Positions 56,090 through 64,000 of a stretch of 64,000 nucleotides of DNA are shown here, one piece after another; position 1 is the first letter of the stretch; the number at the start of each line of letters is the position of its first letter. A program made the position numbers and the translations under genes. The DNA is from Halicephalobus mephisto (Eukaryota; Nematoda; Chromadorea; Rhabditida; Panagrolaimidae), in the NCBI GenBank assembly GCA_009193035.1, contig SWDT01000062.1:1-64000 (forward strand). The letters run 5' to 3'. Under the pieces are notes generated by a model. The model was not told where the DNA came from and did no database searches. It saw only the letters and a program-made list of their open reading frames with translations.

Positions 56090-56480
56090 AAGTAAAATCT
56101 CCAAAAAAACAAACTAAATATATTAAAAAAATCAATAAAATAAAAATGTATAAATTTTTTCATTAAAAAATTAAAAATTATATTTTAAACTTTTTTATTT
56201 CATCATATCTAAAAAAGGTAAAATCTCCAAAAAACAAACTAAATATATTTAAAAAAATCAATAAAATAAAAATGCGTAAATTTTTTCATTAAAAATTAAA
56301 AATTATATTTTAAACTTTTTTATTTCATCATATTTAAAAAATTTCTCCAAAAAATAACTTAAATATATATTTAAAAAAATCAACAAAATAAAAATGCATA
56401 AATTTTTTCATTAAAAACTTTAAAAATTATATTTTAAACTTTTTTATTTCATCATATTAAAAAAAGTAAAATCTCCAAAA
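56090..56480. repeat. ~121-bp tandem repeat, three to four units
   Basis: AAAATCTCCAAAAAACAAAC, AATCAATAAAATAAAAATGC and TTTTAAACTTTTTTATTTCA recur near 56095, 56217, 56338 and 56460. Confidence 0.85.
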
Positions 56481-56689
56481 AAGCAACTTTAACATATACT
56501 AAAAATAAAATTCAATAGAATAAAGATATATGGAATTTTTTCATTGATTTTTATTAATAAAAGATTAAATAGTTGCGTAATAATAATCACTTTGTGCTTC
56601 TGCTACGCTGGTAGTTGTCTCTTCGAAGTCGGGGAAGTAAAAATTTCAGAAACAACATGTTAGAAAGAAAAATATACTAGAAAGAGAGC

Positions 56690-57190
56690 ACTTGAATAAA
56701 TAGCCTGAATATTAGGGACGATAGAATACTGTAATGTATGAGGAAAACTGTCAATTGTATTGTGTTAAGATTTAATATAAATTGTGTTTTTATTATTTTA
56801 GTAAAGATTGTTATTATTATTTTGTTTTCTATCTTAATAGTTGGTTTTTGATCAACATAATATGACCTATGATTAGGTTACTGTTGAGACAGGAAATTAA
56901 ATTAAAAAAGAACATCTCAATAGACAACCTGAATATCAGGAACCGTAGAATACTGTAATGTATGAGGAAAACTGTCAATTGTATTGTGTTAAGATTTAAT
57001 ATAAATTGTGTTTTTATTATTATATTAAAAATTATTATTATCTTGTTTTCTATCTTAATAGTTGGTTTTTGATCAACATAACATGACCTATGATTAAGTT
57101 ACTGTTGAGACAGAAACTATACTAGAGAGGTCCTGAAGCGATAGCCTGAATATCGGGAACTGTAGAATACTGTAGGGCATGAGTGACACC
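56690..57190. repeat. ~235-bp dispersed repeat, two to three tandem copies
   Basis: Reverse-orientation relatives of 23192-23600: AGCCTGAATAT(T/C)(A/G)GG, GTAGAATACTGTAATGTATG, GTGTTAAGATTTAATATAAA, TTGTTTTCTATCTTAATAGT and TTTTTGATCAACATAA. The third copy (from about 57130) is partial and diverged. Confidence 0.85.
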
Positions 57191-57439
57191 TTCAGTTGTC
57201 CTGTGAGTGTAAAATATTTAATTATTGTCTGTGCCGTATTGTTAAAGCAAAAATTAATGATATTTTTTCTGTTTGTACCCTAGCACAATATGAATCTGCA
57301 AAAATTAAAAAATCCAAGATAAATTTGAATGACAACTTTTTCATTATCGATCTTTATTGATAATAGAATCAAAGTCATATGAAAGAGGTTGTTTCTTGAT
57401 TTTATTTGATCGATATTCATCACAAAAACGAAAAATAAC

Positions 57440-57800
57440 AGAATTGTCGATTTTCGAACTAATTTGAATTCGAAAATCGAAAAATTCAAAACCAAAGTTA
57501 TCGATTTTTCGGAATTTTCAAACTCAAATTTGTTCGAATTCAATCATTTTAGTAAAAAATTTAATTTTATCTTTTGATCATTTATGAAAACTTTGTTTTT
57601 TTACAATTTTTCGTTCCAAAAGTTTCATTTTCAAACTATATATGCAATAAAACGCGCATTTTATAAAATCGAATTTTTTCAAACTCGAATTTTTCGATTT
57701 TCAGATCAATTTAATTCGATTAGAATCTTCGATTTTCAAATTCGAATTAATTCAAAATCGAAAATCGAACTAATTCGAGTTCGAAAATCGACAGCTCTAG
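57440..57800. repeat. Fold-back TTCGAATT/AATTCGAA-rich sequence
   Basis: Dense inverted occurrences of AATTCGAAAATCGAAAAATT and CGATTTTCAAATTCGAATTA that can pair extensively. Similar to the lipase intron 1 fold-back. Confidence 0.6.
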
Positions 57801-58900
57801 GAAATACGAAAAACGGAGATTTCATAACTTGTCTGGATCTGAAAAAATTTGAATAAACTTTGAAATTTTTTCATTAATGATGTTCATTTATAAAACTAGG
57901 AACAGTAAAACGATAAACGTCGTTTTTTGAATATGTTTGATATATATCCATTTTCCGGAAGTCAGGTCTTCGAAAAATTCAAAAATCACCCGAATCTGAA
58001 AAATCATAAAATTTAATAAAAAACAAAAATCGACCATAATCCAATTTCCTGCATCGACGGATTTAGGATTAAGGAGACATATCAAAGTTCATCGAGAAGT
58101 ACGTCGTCGGATTTCCTAAATCCTGGATTTCGAACATCCGAAAAAATCATTTCCTTTCTTGATTCCGTTCAAAAACAAAACTTCATATATGAAAACCTTA
58201 AAAAACATTGAATTAATTTAATTAAAACAAATTATTTTTGATTTAACGAAAAATTTAATTTTTTTCGTTTTCAAATTTCTGAAATATTATTATTTTTCAT
58301 ATATAAAATCCCGATTACCTTCAGTACTGCGAAATCAAGAATTTTCAAAGTTTTTTTTCATCGTGAAATCCGGCAGATGTCGATAAATAGAATTTTTTGG
58401 AAATTTTATTTTTTAATTTTTTCGAAAAACGATAAAGTTGGATCAGTTAAACCGTTTCGGCACAATTGGTCTCGACGCGATTGTTCCATCGAGAAAGCGG
58501 CGGTTAGATTCCTCCTGTTGGACTGCCCGAATTCGCTAGATATCCGTTTCATTCACTCGTTCTGAGTTATTGTTGTTTTTTTCATTCCTTAAATGCTTCA
58601 TCTATCCCGCTATGTGTTGTTTATAGTCAACCTGATATATATCGATTGATTTTTCTGTTCATATATGGATCGTTGTGCTGGACGATGTTTCTCTTGCTTT
58701 GTCCATTTTTTCTTTTCCGATTGTTATTCCCGCTCAAATTTTCCCTTTTATCGTTGATCAATTGATATTTAACATTGTCAATCAATATCATTTCGTGCTT
58801 TTAATTTTTATCTGTTGAAATATCAGTGTTTTGGCAAATCCATATATGCCATATTTCCAAAACCGCGGTATTGATTGTCATTTTTTAGTTTTTATATGTG
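57801..58900. other. Upstream region of the CLK kinase
   Basis: AT-rich with a GC-richer stretch at 58440-58570 (ACCGTTTCGGCACAATTGGT), just possibly a 5' exon or promoter. Three GATATATATCGAT/CATATATGG-type AT motifs (58630-58670, 58840) precede the gene. No other gene was seen. Confidence 0.4.
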
Positions 58901-58917
58901 GTTTCAGGAGTAATTGA
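58901..58917 (+). other. Trans-splice acceptor of the CLK gene
   Basis: GTTTCAG|GAGTAATTGA then ATG at 58918: a strong nematode 3' splice site ten bases before the start. Confidence 0.6.
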
Positions 58918-61900
58918 ATGGCACGGCGTCACAGTTCTCGTTCTCGTAACTCATCAAGGACAAAGACTGGAAAGAGTCGGAAAGACAGTTCTGACAAGTA
59001 TGAAGACGAGAGAAAACGTAGTGAAGATAAGCGTAAAGACCAAGCTCAACAACGCAAAGAACGATTCGAGAGACGAAGGTCGTACAAACAGTATGATCCA
59101 GACGATATAAAACGTGCCGTTCAAGATTCCAAAAGAATCTTCAGAAAACGAAAGTCGTCTTCGAAAAGAGATTCCCGTCCATCGAAACGACGAAGACAGG
59201 TTGGTTTGTATCTCTATAACAAACCCTGAATTTAGTATAATCAAAGTTGTCAGCTTTTATCCATCGCACATTACTTCGGAAATGTTACTCCCCCTCGTTT
59301 CTCATCCTGTTTTTTGAAAGATTTGAGATATCTTTTTACCTGCCGCAGCTGCCCGTCGATAACTTGTATCCTGTCACCAATATTGCCACTAGTGATCTAA
59401 TGGATTGCTCAGCTAGACTTTTTCGTGCATTTTCCACCTGATCTGGGAGGAACAGCGTAGGAATTAGCCAAAGGTCTTTATGCAATTGCCAGTGCTTTTT
59501 GAGTAGCCGAGTGAAAGCAGCTGTAATGTGGGCGGATATCTCGTTCTTTTTTGAGACTGGACAGACGTTCAGGATTGGCACAATGTCTGAGTTTCCCTGA
59601 ATGCGATCGAAAGGAGAAAGAACAGCAGAGACAATTTGACTGTTAAAGATTGCGAAGCTTAGTTGAGATCACGGCTGTCAGCTGCTGCTTTGCCTGTGGC
59701 AATGTCCGACAGATTTCTCTCGAGAATAAAGTGAAAGCGTCAAATCAGTGCCGCCAGCGATCAACTAGACATCGAGGCGTAGTGTGTCCTCAGATTTTGT
59801 TCCTTTTCGTATTACTGTTAACCTGATCCTGCGCATTGTCTTTGTATATTGATCCTGGTTATTCTGTTGAAACGGATCCTTTTGTGGTCCGTTTCGCAGT
59901 TAGCAGAAAACAACGTCGTTCAAATCAAATAAAGAACTACTGAATTTGACTAACGACGACGTTGAAGAACTGAAACGGGATTTTGATTCGTTTTTATCTA
60001 AAACATTTGATCAGAACAAGGAGAAAAAACCGAATATTTCGGCCCCTTTGGCCTCGAAGCCTCCGGGTTGTGAAGAACGATCCACAGCTGCAGGGAAGGG
60101 TTCTGGAAACGCTGTTCTACAATCTCCTGCTTCAAAACATTATTTTTCTCACAAAATTGCTCATCGTGCATTCTTAGCTCCTGCTCCTAAACTTGTGAAG
60201 CCGACTGTTCATCAATCTTCGAGTCCATTTCTTTTACCATCGGAAGATCAACGATTGGCTCCTAGTCCATTATTATCTGAGTCTAGCATTTTTGAGGATA
60301 TGCCGAAAAAAGTACCCGATGCAATGGCTAGGAAACTTCCACTTGTAGTCATTCCTAGACGAAGGAAGCATAAAAATTATGTTTCCCGACGGCGGAATAC
60401 CCAAATATTGGCTAGTTTACGAAAGTGCAATTCTGATCCTAATGTGTACAGAAGCTTTAATTCTTGGGGTGGGTTAGTTGTTCAAGAAGTGCAAAAACCT
60501 ACAGCGAGTGCTGTTTTGAAACCGACGAATGTTCGAACATCCGCTAATTTTGGGAAGGCTCCAGAGAGTCTTCAAAAACCTGCTCAAAGTACTAAGGTGA
60601 GTGGAGTGTCTGGACGACTATCTGAGATTAAAAAGAAAGAATCTGAGCAATCTTCTCGACCTCCTGTAGTGACTAGTATTGTTGCTCAAAATCCACAAGC
60701 ACCTGATCTTCCTAAACAACCCAATGTTGCTGCTCCGGTTTCTGGTGTTTCAAGACGGGTGAATTTACGTAAAACTCAACAAGTTTTGTTACCGGAAGGG
60801 GTTTCTGCAAATTGTACACCGTCAACGTCTGGTTCGAACTTGGTTCCTTCACCTCCGGATTCTCTTCCTACTTCTGCGGTTCCGTCTCCACAACCTCCCC
60901 CAGTAGTTACCCCTAAGCAATCTCATGCAATTGCTGGGCCTCGGAGAATGTCGACTAAAAGAAGAAATAAAGCGGAAGATTTTTCTTCTATTAAGAAGGA
61001 ACTTCTCGAAAGTGCGGCTAAACTTGAACTTGCTAAAAAGAAAATTTCTGGGTTGAAATCAGAAAAAAATGAAAAAGAAGAAAGTACGACTAGTGATGAA
61101 ACAAGAGCAAAGAAAACTGTTAGTGCGATTTCTGCTGCATTTTCGAATATTAAAGTTGATGAACCAATGCAATCTTCGGTTAATATTCAACAGAAAGCTG
61201 CGGCTAAACCACCTACTACTCCATCGTCTGGTAGACGAGAATTGCCTAAGCAACAAGTACCAGCAACTCCGAAATTGAAAAATGTAGCGAGTCCTACACA
61301 ACCGAAGAAAACTCCACCTCCACAGAAAACACGTGAAATAGCTGTACCTGAGAAATTTTCATCAGATGAAGATGAAGATATATGTAAACCTCCTGAAGTT
61401 CAAGCAGGAACATATTCACAAAATTTAAAAGATGCAATTGCTCAAGCAGAAGCGGCACTTGTAGATGAAGAAAGAATTAAACCACCTATTCTTCAATTAT
61501 CGAAACAATCTATTATTTCTCATGGTCCTCCTGTTTCAATTCCTGGTGCTCCTATTGGAAAAAAATCGTTAAATCCTCATGCGGCAAGTCTTTTGTCTAG
61601 TTTACAATTGCCATCATCGGTATCTGCTAAAGTTGATAAAATTATTGCAAGCGGTGGAAAAAAGTTGACAACTGTAAGCTAAATATTAATTTTTATATAT
61701 TAATTTCGGTATTTTTATATATTTGTTTTTTTTATAATTTTCTGTACAAATTTGTACATTTTTTATATCAATTTTATATTTTTACACGGATTTATATTAG
61801 TTTTTATTTAGCTTTATTATTGATTTCAATATTTTTACATATTTTACATATTAGTTTTTATATTTTTCCCATATTGATTCTGTACTTTTCATATTGTTGA

Positions 61901-63556
61901 TTTTTAGGAATCTGATAAAAAACAATCACAACATCAATCATCCAAGAATGCCCCATCTACGAGTAATCATCGTTCCAATAATATTCAGAACCATGTTCAT
62001 GATCACTCGCATTCTTCGTCATTCCGTCCGAAAGATGATAGTGATGGTCATTTGATCTACAGTAATGGTTATACTATTTTTGACGAATTTGAAATCGTCA
62101 AGACGTTAGGTGAAGGAACGTTTGGGAAAGTTGTTGAAGTAAGAGATCTCAAAATGAAAGATGATAGTAGACGATTGGCCCTAAAAATTATTAAGAATGT
62201 CAGCAAATACAGAGAAGCAGCCCGTCTTGAGATTAATGTCCTTCAAAAACTTAAAGAGAAGGATCCTTCTGGTCATCAGTAAGTTTTTCGGAATTTGACA
62301 TGTGTGATTTTTCTGGTTTTAGCCTGGTTATTCATATGTTGAAATATTTCGATTATTACGGTCATACTTGTCTTCTGTTTGATCTTCTTGGGCTTAGTGT
62401 TTTTGATTTTATGAAGATGAATAATTATCGTCCGTATCCGATGGATCAAGCTCGGTATATTGCTTATCAGCTTTGCTACGCTGTGAAATTTATGCATGAC
62501 AACAAGTTGACTCATACTGATCTCAAACCAGAGAATATTCTTTTTGTTAACAGTGATTATGAACATGTTGATCATGGTGGAGATCGGAAAAAACGATACA
62601 AAAGGGTTAAGAATGCTCAAGTTCGTTTGATTGATCTTGGTTCAGCAACATTCGACAACGAACATCATTCATTAATTGTTTCTACGAGACATTATCGGGC
62701 TCCTGAAGTTATATTAGAATTAGGATGGGAACAACCGTGTGATGTTTGGTCGATTGGATGTATTATGTATGAATTATATACTGGTAGAACGCTATTCCAA
62801 ACACATGAAAATCGAGAACATTTGGCGATGATGGAACGTATATTAGGAATCATCCCCTACAGAATGGGTCGTAAAACAAAGTTTGTGTTTTTTGGTTATA
62901 TGATATATGTAGTTTTTTATAGGACTCATTATTTTGAACATGGTAAATTAAAAGTCAGTGAAAGAGATGCTATTTATGTTAGAGAAAATTGTAAACCACT
63001 AAGGGTGAGTTTAATTTTGATTAATAGTGATAGATGAGGAATTGGAAAGAATGATTTTTTAATGTCATCTGACTTTAAAAGTGCTATTTTCGCTATCAAT
63101 ATTCATCGACACCTGACATTTGGGATAAAATAGGTTTTGCAATAGGTGTGTGTCATTTGACTCAATAACGGAGGTTTCTTAGAATGGTGTAGCTAAAATT
63201 GATTGATTACAATTTGTTGAAAAATTGAAAATTGTTAATGATGGAGATGTTTAATTTTGGGAATCTTTCAGAGAGAAATGTTTAGTAACGAACGAGAACA
63301 CATCAAATTGTTTGACCTCATTGAACGTATGCTGGATTACGAACCAACAAGTAGAATTACACTCGGTGAAGCTCTGAAACATCATTATTTTGATGATCTT
63401 TTGCCCCATGAGAGGTTGTTTTGAGAATGATGGAAAAGTTTATTAATCTTAATATTTAGAATTCCTGATGCTTCTAATGGAAATGGTTCAGTTGCCTCAA
63501 CGACGATTGGTATCCGTGCAAATAATTCGAATTTGATTGTTACCGATACTTCGTAA
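58918..63556 (+). CDS. madd-3: LAMMER/CLK dual-specificity kinase (about 1099 aa)
   Basis: Seven exons, in phase: 58918-59199, 59907-61673, 61908-62278, 62323-62880, 62923-63004, 63272-63414 and 63460-63556. CLK kinases phosphorylate SR splicing factors in the nucleus; the Caenorhabditis member MADD-3 also acts in muscle-arm and axon guidance through p38 signalling. Exon 1 is RS/Arg/Lys-rich ([16 protein letters not shown]), as in CLKs. Exon 2 is a long Pro/Ser/Lys-rich unstructured region. A His/Ser-rich bridge leads to the kinase domain (about 744-1070): [12 protein letters not shown], lysine in [20 protein letters not shown] in place of DFG, the LAMMER-type loop [17 protein letters not shown] with [15 protein letters not shown], then [20 protein letters not shown] and [12 protein letters not shown]. 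Intron 4 is 42 nt. Exon 2's start at 59907 rests on phase match and a TTAGCAG acceptor. Kinase exons are certain. Confidence 0.93.
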
Positions 63557-64000
63557 CTATTTTTTTAATATTGTAAGGTTTGTTCTAGAATGTTGTATTT
63601 TTATCTGGCGGGTATTTGGCCAGAGCAGAGAAGACTGCCGATCTGGTTGAAGGAATCGTCTCTTGTTTCGCTTCTTAGTTTTTACAATGGACCTGGGATT
63701 CTATAAACTCGGGATTATTGATTGCTCATTGTTTGTTCGATTTAGTTGAGGAATATGAACGAGATAATCAAAAAATGAATTTATCTGGGATTGATGGGGA
63801 AATTTGATTGAAATTGTAAGAAGTGAAGAAGTTTATTTTTTTAGAAAGTTGTAGGTGGTTAGTTTGGGTTTAGTAAGGGTTTGGAGAATGGGGTTTTGAA
63901 GGAAATTATGTCTTTTGAAGGGTTTCATGGTGGCTTTGGGGTATTGTAGGATTTTGAGAGATGACATTTGGAGGGATTTTGGAAGAGAGAATGTTTTTTT
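63557..64000. other. 3' flank of the CLK gene, no further gene seen
   Basis: Probably 3' UTR followed by intergenic DNA. There is a run of purine-rich plus-strand sequence (63730-63990) but no open frame with support. Confidence 0.4.

Noticed and set aside
58954..59244. 96-aa minus-strand ORF
   Set aside because: Antisense of the RS-rich CLK exon 1.
59200..59906. ORFs at 59247-59441 and 59336-59581 as separate genes
   Set aside because: They fall in CLK intron 1, show no motifs, and flanking exons join in phase without them. An alternative first exon cannot be excluded.

Overview
The window looks like an arm-type stretch of a nematode nuclear chromosome, most likely a rhabditid. Several observations support this: AT-rich intergenic DNA packed with tandem repeats; many introns of 42-50 nt with TTTCAG-type 3' splice sites; TTTCAG acceptors directly in front of start codons (2374, 36521, 58918), as expected for spliced-leader trans-splicing; a three-repeat dUTPase like that of Caenorhabditis; and a nematode-type secreted lipase. 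All homology calls were made by eye from motifs. No search was run.

Region 1 (1-10.6 kb) is a graveyard of mobile DNA. It holds fragments that resemble Maverick/Polinton virus-like transposons: two truncated protease-like pieces, two inverted copies of a capsid-like ORF, lysine-rich tails and an envelope-like membrane fragment. It also holds two related Tc1/mariner elements with very long inverted ends. Three small secreted-protein genes are interleaved with this debris: a 10-cysteine peptide (903-1315), an EF-hand proprotein with furin-like sites (2374-3069) and a small M15-peptidase-like protein (8219-8665). Two of the three converge on a truncated Polinton protease fragment, which suggests former transposon cargo.

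Region 2 (11-31.4 kb) has one uncharacterised intracellular gene (11037-12931). It is followed by about 18 kb of AT-rich repeat desert: many tandem arrays, a pair of MITEs, a tRNA-like sequence and scattered non-repetitive islands that might be exons.

Region 3 (31.5-52.9 kb) is a compact cluster of conserved genes. In order they are a neuropeptide-type GPCR (+), the SWI/SNF subunit BAF60/SMARCD (-), presenilin (+), a UDP-glycosyltransferase (-), a triple-domain dUTPase (-), a small nuclear-type protein with a possible LOTUS fold (+) and a class-2 lipase (-). BAF60/presenilin and dUTPase/LOTUS-like are divergent pairs with short shared promoters that carry repeated or inverted motifs. GPCR/BAF60 and presenilin/UGT are convergent pairs.

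Region 4 (52.9-58.9 kb) is repeats: a 91-bp satellite, a 121-bp array and copies of a 235-bp family also present at 23 kb. Region 5 (58.9-63.6 kb) is a LAMMER/CLK dual-specificity kinase gene with a long RS-rich and low-complexity N-terminus.

Exon models below were checked for reading phase across every junction given. The conserved genes do not form an obvious pathway; they are housekeeping, signalling and detoxification functions side by side.
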